This document shows, piece after piece, positions 51,386 to 61,666 of a stretch of 64,000 nucleotides of DNA. The stretch is from an uncultured Butyricicoccus sp. (GTDB lineage: Bacteria; Bacillota; Clostridia; Oscillospirales; Butyricicoccaceae). Position 1 is the stretch's first letter. Every line of letters starts with the position of its first letter. The position numbers and the translations under genes were made by a program. Below the pieces are notes generated by a model. That model ran no database searches, was not told the origin of the DNA, and saw nothing but the letters and a program-made list of their open reading frames with translations. The stretch lies in NCBI GenBank assembly GCA_904420185.1, contig CAJFUJ010000061.1:1-64000 (forward strand), read 5' to 3'.

Positions 51386-52381
51386 TTATTCTCGATTGCC
51401 GCGATTGCCCGAACGCGGCTGGAAGCCACGGCGCGGCGGCCGCGACGGTCCATCAGGCGCAATGACTACCCGGCGGCCAGGTTCAACACCTGTTGAATAG
51501 GTCGTCACACCCCGGAAATCCTGCAACGATGCGTGGATAATCCGGCGCTCATAGGGATTCATCGGCTCCAGCGTCATGGCTTTATGGTACTTTGATACCT
51601 TGACCGCCATTTTCCGCGCCAACCGCTCCAGGCTTTCCGCCCGCTTTGCACGGTAGTTTTCGGTATCAATTGTCAGCCGCAAGTGCTCTTCGCTGTTTTT
51701 ATTCAGCACCAAACTCGTCAGGTATTGGATTGCATCCAGTGTGTCACCACGGCGTCCAATTACCGGGCCCATATCTGGACCAGAAATATCAATGCGCACA
51801 TGGTCAGGCTCACTGATATTCAGCACAATTGCTTTGCCCTCGATATTCATCTTTTCCAACAGGCCATTGACAAATGCGACAGCTTCCTTTGCCTGCTGCG
51901 AAATCTGCTCCTCCGGCATTGGTACTGGATCAATATACGGTACAATCGGCGGATGCGCTGCGCGTCCCTCCCGCGGCGACCGCGGCGGGCGCTCTGTACG
52001 CTCTGCGCGAGGCTTGTCCGCCTTTTTTTCGCGCACCGGCGGTTTTTCACCCTTGGGTGCGGCTTTAACAAGATGGGGTGTTGTCAGGCGTGGGTCGCTT
52101 GACGCAATATTCTGAAAGTCCGCCGGCTTTTGCGCCAACTTTTTTTCCGGACGGCTTTCTGACTTTTTGTCCGGCTTTGGTGCCTCTTTTACCGGCGCTT
52201 CGTCCGGTGCTTCATAGGTGACCCGGATTTTAGCGTCAGCCGCACCAATGCCAAGAAACCCCTTTTTCCCATTGTCCAATACCTCAACCGAAACATCATC
52301 GCGATCCATATGCAGGAATTCCAGTGCCTTTTCAATCGCAATATCGCGCGTCGCACCGGTCATTTCAATGCTTTTTTGCAT
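51386..52381 (-). CDS. jag: RNA-binding protein Jag/KhpB
   Basis: A 331-residue protein. The Jag-N domain (about 1-50, KSIEMTGATRDIAIEKAL and GKKGFLGIGA) is followed by a long Lys/Pro/Arg-rich linker (70-150), a type II KH domain with ISGPDMGPVIGRRGDTLDAIQYL, and an R3H domain (MTLEPMNPYERRIIHASLQD). A basic tail ends the protein. KhpB with KhpA binds many mRNAs and sRNAs and affects cell elongation in other Firmicutes. It follows yidC by 3 bp. GGAAGGAAC precedes the ATG. Confidence 0.94.
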   Translation of the reverse strand: MQKSIEMTGATRDIAIEKALEFLHMDRDDVSVEVLDNGKKGFLGIGAADAKIRVTYEAPDEAPVKEAPKPDKKSESRPEKKLAQKPADFQNIASSDPRLTTPHLVKAAPKGEKPPVREKKADKPRAERTERPPRSPREGRAAHPPIVPYIDPVPMPEEQISQQAKEAVAFVNGLLEKMNIEGKAIVLNISEPDHVRIDISGPDMGPVIGRRGDTLDAIQYLTSLVLNKNSEEHLRLTIDTENYRAKRAESLERLARKMAVKVSKYHKAMTLEPMNPYERRIIHASLQDFRGVTTYSTGVEPGRRVVIAPDGPSRPPRRGFQPRSGNRGNRE

Positions 52382-52384
52382 AGC

Positions 52385-53299
52385 TTATGTTCCTTCCTTT
52401 TTCTTTTTCCCTTTTTCCGGCTGTTTTTCTGGGATTGGATGGCGTTTTCGAATGATTTTCGTCATAATAATTTCCTGAACACAGGTAAAAATGTTGTTGA
52501 AAATCCAATAAACGCCGATCGCCGCTGGAAACTGAAATGCAAAATAAATACTCATCAGCGGCATCAGATAGATCATGACTTTCATGCTTCCTTGCAGCTG
52601 ATTTTTCTGCATGCGCTGCAAAATCCACGAAGACATAAATGCCGAAAAGCCGGAAAGCAACGGAATCAGAACCAAAAGATTGAGCCCCAACGAGGGCGTA
52701 ACCGACAAGTCGATCCCAAAGAAATCAAAATTCATCGGCTGCAACAGGCTTGCAATCGTATCGGATAGCCCGGCAATTTCAGGATCTAACTGGCCATTAT
52801 GAAAAAACTGATTGCAGGCCTGGGCAATTTGCGTTTGAATGGTGTATGAATTTTGGTCGGTAATCTCAATGCCGACCTGCTGGGCCAACAGATTGATATC
52901 CTGTCCTGTATCGGTCGGCAGACCGCCAGACAGGCCCATCATAAAATTCATTGGCTTGACCACGGCATAATATAAGCCCATCATAACAAGCAAGGGGATA
53001 AAGGTCGGCAAACAGCCAGACATTGGGCTAACGCCCTCTTTCTCGTACAGTTTGCTGATCTCTTCATTCATTTTCATCTTATTGTTGGCATATTTTTTCT
53101 GAATCTGCTGCATTTGCCCTTGCAGGGCAGACATACGCAGCATATTCTTTTTTCCGTGGTAAGAAATCGGCAATATAACGAGCTTTACCAACAGGGCAAA
53201 CAAAATAATTGCCAAACCATAGGACTGCACCGAGCCGTAAATCACGTTGAGCAGCATGCCCAGCGGCCGGACAATAATGATACCAAAAATATCACCCAT
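52385..53299 (-). CDS. yidC: Membrane protein insertase YidC/SpoIIIJ
   Basis: A 304-residue Oxa1-family insertase with five hydrophobic segments, the hydrophilic-groove Arg in the TM1 region, and a cytoplasmic loop (SALQGQMQQIQKKYANNKMKM). It lacks the N-terminal lipobox of Bacillus SpoIIIJ and the large periplasmic domain of Proteobacteria, like other Clostridia. It inserts small membrane proteins, including sporulation proteins. TTTGGAGG precedes the ATG. Confidence 0.95.
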   Translation of the reverse strand: MGDIFGIIIVRPLGMLLNVIYGSVQSYGLAIILFALLVKLVILPISYHGKKNMLRMSALQGQMQQIQKKYANNKMKMNEEISKLYEKEGVSPMSGCLPTFIPLLVMMGLYYAVVKPMNFMMGLSGGLPTDTGQDINLLAQQVGIEITDQNSYTIQTQIAQACNQFFHNGQLDPEIAGLSDTIASLLQPMNFDFFGIDLSVTPSLGLNLLVLIPLLSGFSAFMSSWILQRMQKNQLQGSMKVMIYLMPLMSIYFAFQFPAAIGVYWIFNNIFTCVQEIIMTKIIRKRHPIPEKQPEKGKKKKEGT

Positions 53300-53394
53300 G
53301 TGTTTAACTATCCTCCAAAGTTCGCGTTTTCATGCCGTTGCGCGCCCCATAGCTGCGCTTTGGCCGCTTTCCTGCCCCCTTCCGCAGGAGGGAT

Positions 53395-53607
53395 TCAAGG
53401 AACCGGGTCATAAACATCGTGCTTGGAAAATGGGTGGCACCGGCAAATGCGTTTGAAGGCGAGCCAGCCCCCCTTGAAGGCGCCATATTTTTCAATGGCC
53501 TCCACCGCATATTGCGAGCAGGTTGGTATATACCGGCATCGCGGCGCCATACACGGCGAAATACATTTTTGATAAAACCGAATTCCCGCTAAAAAAAAGC
53601 GTTTCAC
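53395..53607 (-). CDS. yidD: Membrane protein insertion efficiency factor YidD
   Basis: A 70-residue protein with the YidD hallmark [31 protein letters not shown] and a final [14 protein letters not shown]. It helps YidC. The GTG start at 53607 overlaps the rnpA stop (GTGA) with GGAGG upstream. The longer ORF to 53688 runs back through rnpA in another frame. Confidence 0.92.
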   Translation of the reverse strand: MKRFFLAGIRFYQKCISPCMAPRCRYIPTCSQYAVEAIEKYGAFKGGWLAFKRICRCHPFSKHDVYDPVP

Positions 53608-53963
53608 GCTTTTTCGCCTCCATTTTCCGAACAGACAAGACCCAATTTTTTCATTGCGCGCAACAGTTCGCGCTCTGTACGTGCACAATTCGCACCTACC
53701 ATACGCACACGTGCAACCAAAATCAGGTCATAACCCGTTATGATTTCATCTTCATGCAGACGGTATGCTTCCCGGAGCAAGCGCTTGATGCGATTACGCG
53801 TCACCGCTCCTCCCAGCTTTGGACTCACCGTCAGCCCAATGCGGCTGAATGAACGACGGTTTTTCAGCGCATATACCACTAAAAAAGGTGTAGCAGCCGA
53901 TTTACCACGCCGATACAGCCGGCGGAATTCATAATTTTGTTTGATACGATAGGTATGCTTCAT
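53604..53963 (-). CDS. rnpA: Ribonuclease P protein component
   Basis: A 119-residue protein subunit of RNase P. RNR motif region [16 protein letters not shown] and the N-terminal [16 protein letters not shown] pattern are intact ([22 protein letters not shown]). It supports 5' tRNA maturation with the RNA subunit, which is not in this window. Its position downstream of rpmH is the universal one. The stop overlaps the yidD GTG. Confidence 0.95.
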   Translation of the reverse strand: MKHTYRIKQNYEFRRLYRRGKSAATPFLVVYALKNRRSFSRIGLTVSPKLGGAVTRNRIKRLLREAYRLHEDEIITGYDLILVARVRMVGANCARTERELLRAMKKLGLVCSENGGEKA

Positions 53964-54234
53964 AAAAAGGCGTTCCTAATATCCAAAAAAGAGAAGAACC
54001 ATTTTCTCCGATGCCCGGGAGACCGGCCTACTCGCTTACCGCAAACACAATTCAAATACTTTTTGCGGTCTATCCGGCAGGTTTTTCTATTTGGATCTTC
54101 TACCCTGCCGGACCGAATTGTATCGCATAGAAAATCCAAACCAAAAAATCTTTTAAAAAAGGGGCCGCGAAACCGACGGCCCCATATAAAATTCCGGCAA
54201 AGCCGGAAAGCGCAAAACATCTAACACCTACGGT

Positions 54235-54369
54235 TTAGTGGGTCAGACGTGCGCGGCCCTTCGCACGGCGACGAGCCAGCACTTTACGGCCGTTCGAAGT
54301 CGACATTCTCTTGCGGAAGCCATGCTCCTTGCTACGCTGACGCTTCTTGGGCTGATAGGTTCTCAGCAT
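54235..54369 (-). CDS. rpmH: Large ribosomal subunit protein bL34
   Basis: A 44-residue basic protein beginning [18 protein letters not shown], with the [17 protein letters not shown] core and ending in RLTH, a complete L34. AGGAGG lies 10 nt before the ATG. It is the first gene of the rpmH-rnpA-yidD-yidC-jag run, divergent from dnaA. Confidence 0.97.
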   Translation of the reverse strand: MLRTYQPKKRQRSKEHGFRKRMSTSNGRKVLARRRAKGRARLTH

Positions 54370-54493
54370 TTCTTTAGCACCTCCTACTGCATCTTAAATC
54401 AATGGGCACCGGCACAGGTCCAAACCGCCATTGTATATGCTAGCTATTTAGGCATATGCCGCTGCCTGTCCAATGCAATCTGAATCAGTATTT

Positions 54494-54523
54494 ATTATAG
54501 GCACAAACCGACAGCCATGTCAA
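54494..54523 (-). promoter_or_regulatory. Promoter of rpmH
   Basis: On the minus strand: perfect TTGACA (54518-54523), an 18-bp spacer and TATAAT (54494-54499). Confidence 0.85.
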
Positions 54524-54556
54524 GGAGTTTTTCCCTTTCCCTTAAAAATTTTCGGT

Positions 54557-54783
54557 TCATCCACACCCTCGACAATTTCAGATTTATCCACAGGTTTTCC
54601 AAGATTAAACTAGCTACTCCTTTTTAGTTCACAAGAAATTGTATGGATAATTCGCAAATATTGCGTATATATCGCATTTATCTGGCGATAAAATATACAA
54701 AAATCAATTTTTCTCTCCAAATATTTTATCTTGCATTCTGTGCATAGCTTGTGGAAAACTTGCGTTCAATCGCCGAATTTTCG
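54557..54783. other. rpmH-dnaA spacer with DnaA boxes
   Basis: One perfect DnaA box TTATCCACA (54584-54592) and one-mismatch boxes TCATCCACA (54557-54565) and TGTGGAAAA (near 54750) lie in an AT-rich region. This is likely the incA/incB-like autoregulatory half of the origin. No gene is seen. Confidence 0.65.
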
Positions 54784-54812
54784 TTGAAAGGTAGAGGGCA
54801 GTGTGCTATGAT
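54784..54812 (+). promoter_or_regulatory. Promoter of dnaA
   Basis: TTGAAA (54784-54789), a 17-bp spacer and TATGAT (54807-54812), 42 bp before the ATG. Confidence 0.75.
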
Positions 54813-54854
54813 GGAATATGAACAGCACTCGGTAAAAGAGGAGAGAACGAAACT

Positions 54855-56150
54855 ATGAACGGTCCCAACGACGTCCTTAAAATGGCGCTGTCCCATATGG
54901 AAAAAACCATCAGTCCGGTTACGCTATCCGCCTGGTTTGACGATACAGAAGTTGTCTCTCTAACTGGCGATCAGATCACCCTGCGCGCATCCGGTCAATT
55001 TAAAAAGGAAATTATCGAAAGCCGCTTCATCGGTCCCCTATCCGAAGCGATCTCACAAATTTTAGGCGGAAATATCCAGATCCGTATCATTGTAGGCGAC
55101 GAACTGCCCGCTGATAACACACTGATCGGCCTATCCTTCGACGATGAATACACCTTTGAACATTTTATCGTCGGCTCCTCTAACAAATTTGCACATGCTG
55201 CTGCCATTGCAGTGGCCAATAATCCCGCTGAAAATTACAATCCTCTCTTTATTTATGGGCAGTCCGGTCTCGGTAAAACCCATCTATTACATGCAATCGG
55301 CAATGTGATCCACCAAAACCACCCCAATTTCCGCATTATTTACGTGAAAGGTGAAGACTTTACCAACGAACTCGTCACCGCCTTACAAGAAGGTGAAGTT
55401 CCTGCTTTTCGCGGCAAATACCGCATGGCCGACCTACTACTAATCGATGATGTCCAATTCATTGCCGGCAAGGAGCGCACCCAGGAAGAATTTTTCCATA
55501 CCTTCAACGCACTCTATGAATCGGGAAAACAAATCGTCCTCACTTCCGACCGGCCGCCAAAAGAAATGAACACTCTAGAAGATCGCATGAAAACCCGTTT
55601 CGAATGGGGCCTGCTCGCTGATATCCAGCCGCCCGACCTAGAAACCCGCCTAGCCATTATCGCATCCAAAGCGCTCAAACTCGGTTTTGAGCTCCCACGC
55701 GATATTATGTACCAAATCGCAGAAAATCTACAATCCAACGTCCGCCAACTGGAGGGAACAGTAAAAAAAATCAAGGCAAAACACGAGCTCAATGGAGAGC
55801 CTATTACAACAGCTATGGTTGAAAATGTGATTGAAGAGGTCAAATCCATCAATCCCGGCCTCAACCCCACCCCAGACATGATCCTCAAAACGGTTGCCAT
55901 CTTTTATTCCATGCCAGTCGACCAAATCCTGGCCAACAAGCGTTCAAAAGACACCGTCCGTCCCCGCCAAATGGCAATGTATCTTATTCGAAAACTCACC
56001 AACTATTCTCTACCAGAAATCGGTAAAGTTTTTAACCGCGACCACACAACCGTTATGCACGCCTGCAATAAAATCGAGGACGAACGAAAAATCAACCCAG
56101 AAACCGATGATATCATCCGTACCCTCATCGAAAACATTCAAAATCTATAA
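54855..56150 (+). CDS. dnaA: Chromosomal replication initiator DnaA
   Basis: A 431-residue AAA+ initiator. Domain I spans about 1-80; domain II is very short; AAA+ domain III begins near 95 with Walker A GQSGLGKTH (residues 135-143) and DDVQF as Walker B. Domain IV ends with the DnaA-box-reading RDHTTVMHACNKI. It binds the boxes in the flanking spacers and melts oriC. GAGGAG precedes the ATG. It likely represses its own promoter through the upstream boxes. Confidence 0.98.
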   Translation: MNGPNDVLKMALSHMEKTISPVTLSAWFDDTEVVSLTGDQITLRASGQFKKEIIESRFIGPLSEAISQILGGNIQIRIIVGDELPADNTLIGLSFDDEYTFEHFIVGSSNKFAHAAAIAVANNPAENYNPLFIYGQSGLGKTHLLHAIGNVIHQNHPNFRIIYVKGEDFTNELVTALQEGEVPAFRGKYRMADLLLIDDVQFIAGKERTQEEFFHTFNALYESGKQIVLTSDRPPKEMNTLEDRMKTRFEWGLLADIQPPDLETRLAIIASKALKLGFELPRDIMYQIAENLQSNVRQLEGTVKKIKAKHELNGEPITTAMVENVIEEVKSINPGLNPTPDMILKTVAIFYSMPVDQILANKRSKDTVRPRQMAMYLIRKLTNYSLPEIGKVFNRDHTTVMHACNKIEDERKINPETDDIIRTLIENIQNL

Positions 56151-56261
56151 CCATATAAAGGATTTGCAAGATTTCCTGCAAATCCAATAAGGGCTTCCCA
56201 AATCAAAACGTAACAAAATGTTTCACAACAACACCCTTACACCCTCCCCACCCCTGCAAAC

Positions 56262-56480
56262 TTATCCACATTCCTCCTGTGGAATCCACAAGAACAACCT
56301 GTGGACAAAAAATACAAAATCCAAACACCCAAAACTTATACCACTGCCCCCACAATCCCCTGTGGATAAAAAAATTCCCGGCAGCTCGAGTAAAAACCAT
56401 GTTATCCACAGTTTCCCCACTACTACTACTACTACTATAATTCTATTCTCTATTTATTCATACCCTATTCCCCGGGAAAC
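56262..56480 (+). other. oriC: Origin of replication oriC (dnaA-dnaN spacer)
   Basis: DnaA boxes TTATCCACA at 56262 and 56402, TGTGGATAA at 56361, one-mismatch TGTGGACAA at 56300 and a 13-bp palindrome of two partial boxes at 56278-56290. The last box is followed by a C-rich step and six CTA triplets (56420-56437), the DnaA-trio that guides strand opening in B. subtilis, then an AT-rich tract. The gene strands diverge around this region. Confidence 0.88.
56467..56480. promoter_or_regulatory. Candidate Noc-binding site
   Basis: ATTCCCCGGGAAAC matches 12 of 14 bases of the Noc site ATTTCCCGGGAAAT. It lies next to the oriC unwinding element. Confidence 0.4.
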
Positions 56481-56533
56481 ACGGCAAAAAATCAAACATA
56501 CGCTGTGTATACAAAGAAAGGAACAAATCCATT

Positions 56534-57646
56534 ATGAAATTCTCCTGTGAGAAATCGACTTTAATCGACGCAATCTCTATTGCTTCTCGTGCAGTTTCTT
56601 CAAAATCAACCATTGCCTTACTAGAAGGCTTACGCATCACCGCCGCAGACCAACTGACCCTAGCCGGCTATGATCTATCCATCGGAATTCGCACCAGTGT
56701 CGATGCTGATATTATCGAAGCTGGCGAAATCGTATTAAGTGCAAAATTGTTTGGTGAGATCGTCCGTAAACTCCCCAATGACATTGTCTATGTGGAAACC
56801 GACGAAAAAATGCTTACCACCATCAAATGCGGACGCGCAGTATTCAATCTTGTCGCCTCTGCATCCGACGATTTTCCGCAAATGCCCGAAGTAGATTGCA
56901 CAAAAGAAATCTCTATGCCACAAAAAACTCTGAAATCTATGATTTCTCAAACCATTTTTGCAGTTTCTGATAATGAAGCAAAACCTATTCACACAGGTTG
57001 CCTATTTGAAACCGAGGGAAATCAACTTCATGTCGTTGCAGTAGATGGATACCGGTTATCTGTCAGACGTGAATTATTAGAAAATATGCCAGAAGAAGAT
57101 ATGAAATTTGTCGTTCCTGGCACAGCATTACGGGAAATTGAACGAATCTTAGCCGACGATGAACAGAAAACAGTATCGATTTATCCAGATGAAAAACATA
57201 TTTTGTTCCAGTTTGGATCTACCATCTTGATTACACGCTTGATTGACGGCGAATTTCTCAACTATCGTTCCGCAATTCCGCACGAATTCAATCATATCGT
57301 GCCAATCAACACCCGAGAAATGATCGAATGTATCGAACGTGTCTCCCTTATTGTATCAGAAAAGTTAAAAAATCCGGTACGCATGACCTTCGACGGACCG
57401 GTTGTTAAAATGAGCTGTATTACAGCAGTTGGAAAATCCTATGACGAATGCCCCCTAAATGAACCAGTGGAAGGATTAGAGATTGGATTCAACAACCGAT
57501 ATCTTTTGGACGCTTTACGTGCTTGTACCGACGAACAAGTCATTTTATCCCTGAAGGGTTCGCTCAATCCATTGGTTCTAACACCAACCGAAGGCGATAA
57601 GTTTACCTATTTGGTGTTGCCCGTGCGGCTTAAATCGGGGGAATAA
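56534..57646 (+). CDS. dnaN: DNA polymerase III beta sliding clamp
   Basis: A 370-residue clamp of three repeated domains (about 1-120, 128-245, 250-370). Typical segments are LEGLRITAADQLTLAGYDL and the C-terminal LVLTPTEGDKFTYLVLPVRL. It tethers polymerase to DNA. GAAAGGAAC precedes the ATG. It overlaps nothing and is followed after 1 bp by the small S4 protein. Codon use here is more AT-rich than in the flanking metabolic genes. Confidence 0.97.
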   Translation: MKFSCEKSTLIDAISIASRAVSSKSTIALLEGLRITAADQLTLAGYDLSIGIRTSVDADIIEAGEIVLSAKLFGEIVRKLPNDIVYVETDEKMLTTIKCGRAVFNLVASASDDFPQMPEVDCTKEISMPQKTLKSMISQTIFAVSDNEAKPIHTGCLFETEGNQLHVVAVDGYRLSVRRELLENMPEEDMKFVVPGTALREIERILADDEQKTVSIYPDEKHILFQFGSTILITRLIDGEFLNYRSAIPHEFNHIVPINTREMIECIERVSLIVSEKLKNPVRMTFDGPVVKMSCITAVGKSYDECPLNEPVEGLEIGFNNRYLLDALRACTDEQVILSLKGSLNPLVLTPTEGDKFTYLVLPVRLKSGE

Positions 57647-57647
57647 C

Positions 57648-57857
57648 ATGCAGAAAATTCAGATTTCCGGCGATTTTATCAAATTAGATTCGCTTTTAAA
57701 GTATGCAAATATGGTTTCATCGGGTGGAGAAGCAAAATTGCGCATTGCAGCAGGTGAAGTTTTCGTGAATGATGCACCGTGTACAATGCGTGGAAAAAAA
57801 CTTTACGAAGGTGATCGGGTAGAACTCGATGGAATCTGTGTAGAGATCGCAAAGTAA
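57648..57857 (+). CDS. S4-domain RNA-binding protein RlbA/YaaA
   Basis: A 69-residue S4 RNA-binding protein (IKLDSLLKYANMVSSGGEAKLRIAAGEVFVNDAP with the usual Lys/Arg-rich turn). It is the standard small gene between dnaN and recF in Firmicutes, involved in ribosome function. It begins 1 bp after dnaN, with GGGGG in the dnaN end as ribosome site. Confidence 0.93.
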   Translation: MQKIQISGDFIKLDSLLKYANMVSSGGEAKLRIAAGEVFVNDAPCTMRGKKLYEGDRVELDGICVEIAK

Positions 57858-57885
57858 ATTGAAAATCGACGAAAACCCCTGGGAA

Positions 57886-57901
57886 TGTTTCATGTGAAAC
57901 A
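57886..57901. promoter_or_regulatory. parS-like site
   Basis: TGTTTCATGTGAAACA, one mismatch (C to T) from perfect parS, in the rlbA-recF spacer. Confidence 0.75.
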
Positions 57902-57908
57902 AAAAAAG

Positions 57909-57923
57909 ATTACAAACTGTAAT
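57909..57923. repeat. ATTACA-N3-TGTAAT palindrome, copy 4
   Basis: ATTACAAACTGTAAT, a perfect palindrome 7 bp after the parS-like site. Confidence 0.6.
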
Positions 57924-57959
57924 ATCAAAACCTGTCCGCAAGTCATGGACAAAATCAAA

Positions 57960-58006
57960 CGCAGAGCTACACGAAACATTTGTAGCTCTGCGTTTGCGGC
58001 CTTTTT
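57960..58006 (+). terminator. Terminator after rlbA
   Basis: CGCAGAGCTACA pairs with TGTAGCTCTGCG around a 9-nt loop. A T-run (CTTTTTT) follows about 9 bp later. Confidence 0.7.
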
Positions 58007-58041
58007 TGGACATACACCTATGAGTCAATGGATGAATATTT

Positions 58042-59163
58042 ATGAAGATTAATCGCATACAATTACAAAATTTTCGCAATTATGCGGCTGAAGAATTTTG
58101 CTTTCTGCCAGGCGTCAATATCATCAGTGGCGAAAATGCCCAGGGAAAAACCAATCTGCTTGAAGCTGCTGCTGCTCTGTCTACCATGCGGCTGTTCCGT
58201 ACCGGGCAGAAAAAAGAGGGATTGCGGTTTGGTGTGCAGTCAGGTAAGATCTTAGGCGAATTTGAGGCGGAAAATCGGGATTTTACAGTGGAGATCCGCC
58301 TTTTTCAAAAAAAAGCAGCCGAGGTTTGGCGCAGCGGTGTGCGAATGAAACGGCAAAGTGATGCAAAGGGCATTTTAAAAACCGTTCTGTTCTGTCCGGA
58401 TGATCTTTATCTGATAAGAGCAGGTGCAGCAGCACGGAGACGGTTTCTAGATACTGCCCTGTGTCAGTTGCGGCCGAATTATGACCGGGTCCTCAATGAA
58501 TATGAGAGAGTACTTGCCCATAAAAATCGTATTTTAAAAGATAGCATAGAAAAACCAGCGCTTTTGGATGTGCTGGACGATTTTTCTCTGCGCTTGGCAC
58601 GGTTAGGTGCAATTCTGATCCGATACCGGGCGTACTATATCCGAAAGCTGTCGGAAAAGGCTGCGCAAGTGCATCAGGAAGCCGCACCGCAAGAGCATTT
58701 AGGGATCGTTTACAAAACAGTATCCAGCGTCCAAGATCCATTTGCAACAGCGGCGCAAATTGAAAAGGACCTCATCACCCATGTGATGGGTCACCGGCGG
58801 TTTGAGCTTGCCGCAGCCAGTTGTCTGTCTGGACCACACAAAGATGACCTGGACATTACCATTAACGGGGTTTCTGCCTCTTCTTTTGGTTCACAAGGAC
58901 AAGTGCGGACTTGTGCACTGGCCCTCAAACTGGCCGAACGAGAGATGTTCTTTGAAGATAGCGGTGAATATCCGGTGTTGCTACTCGATGACGTTTTATC
59001 TGAACTAGACCGTAAACGGCAGGATTTTGTGTTAAACCGCATCAAAACAGGACAGGTCCTGCTCACCTGCTGTGAAGAAGACGCAGCTGAAAAAATAAAA
59101 GCAGGTAAGGTTTTTTTTCTGCAAAACGGAAAAATTCTCAAGGAGTATGTGGCAGGTGACTAA
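58042..59163 (+). CDS. recF: DNA replication and repair protein RecF
   Basis: A 373-residue SMC-like ATPase that loads RecA at gaps with RecO and RecR. N-terminal MKINRIQLQNFRNYA, Walker A SGENAQGKTNLLEA (about 32-45), signature and Walker B YPVLLLDDVLSELDRKRQDF near the C-terminus. There is no strong ribosome site directly before the ATG (ATTTATG), so translation may be weak or the leader structured. It lies 184 bp after rlbA. Confidence 0.95.
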   Translation: MKINRIQLQNFRNYAAEEFCFLPGVNIISGENAQGKTNLLEAAAALSTMRLFRTGQKKEGLRFGVQSGKILGEFEAENRDFTVEIRLFQKKAAEVWRSGVRMKRQSDAKGILKTVLFCPDDLYLIRAGAAARRRFLDTALCQLRPNYDRVLNEYERVLAHKNRILKDSIEKPALLDVLDDFSLRLARLGAILIRYRAYYIRKLSEKAAQVHQEAAPQEHLGIVYKTVSSVQDPFATAAQIEKDLITHVMGHRRFELAAASCLSGPHKDDLDITINGVSASSFGSQGQVRTCALALKLAEREMFFEDSGEYPVLLLDDVLSELDRKRQDFVLNRIKTGQVLLTCCEEDAAEKIKAGKVFFLQNGKILKEYVAGD

Positions 59164-59267
59164 GCAAGTGTCTATTTATACAGTTTTTTGGCTGGTTTGA
59201 AGACGGAATTAGTCATTTTGAACGGCAAAAACTTTATTTTTTCACAGACAAAACGGCTAAAAAGTGG

Positions 59268-59273
59268 TATAAT
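59268..59273 (+). promoter_or_regulatory. Extended -10 box of remB-gyrB
   Basis: TATAAT preceded by GTGG, 55 bp before remB. The -35 (CAGACA) is weak. Confidence 0.5.
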
Positions 59274-59328
59274 ATGAATAGAAGCTGGGTCGGCAAAACC
59301 ACTGGAGAAGGGCGGAAAAAAATAAGCC

Positions 59329-61583
<2,255 letters not shown>

Positions 61584-61666
61584 CGGGCTTGGGAATACAA
61601 ACCAAAATTTTCAGTTTGCAAAATGCATGATTCCCGGCAGTCCAAGTCCTCTTTTGGAGGGAAAGA

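Noticed and set aside
53304-53510. A 68-codon minus-strand frame after yidD
   Set aside because: It overlaps yidD in another frame, lacks a ribosome site, and its product is basic low-complexity sequence.
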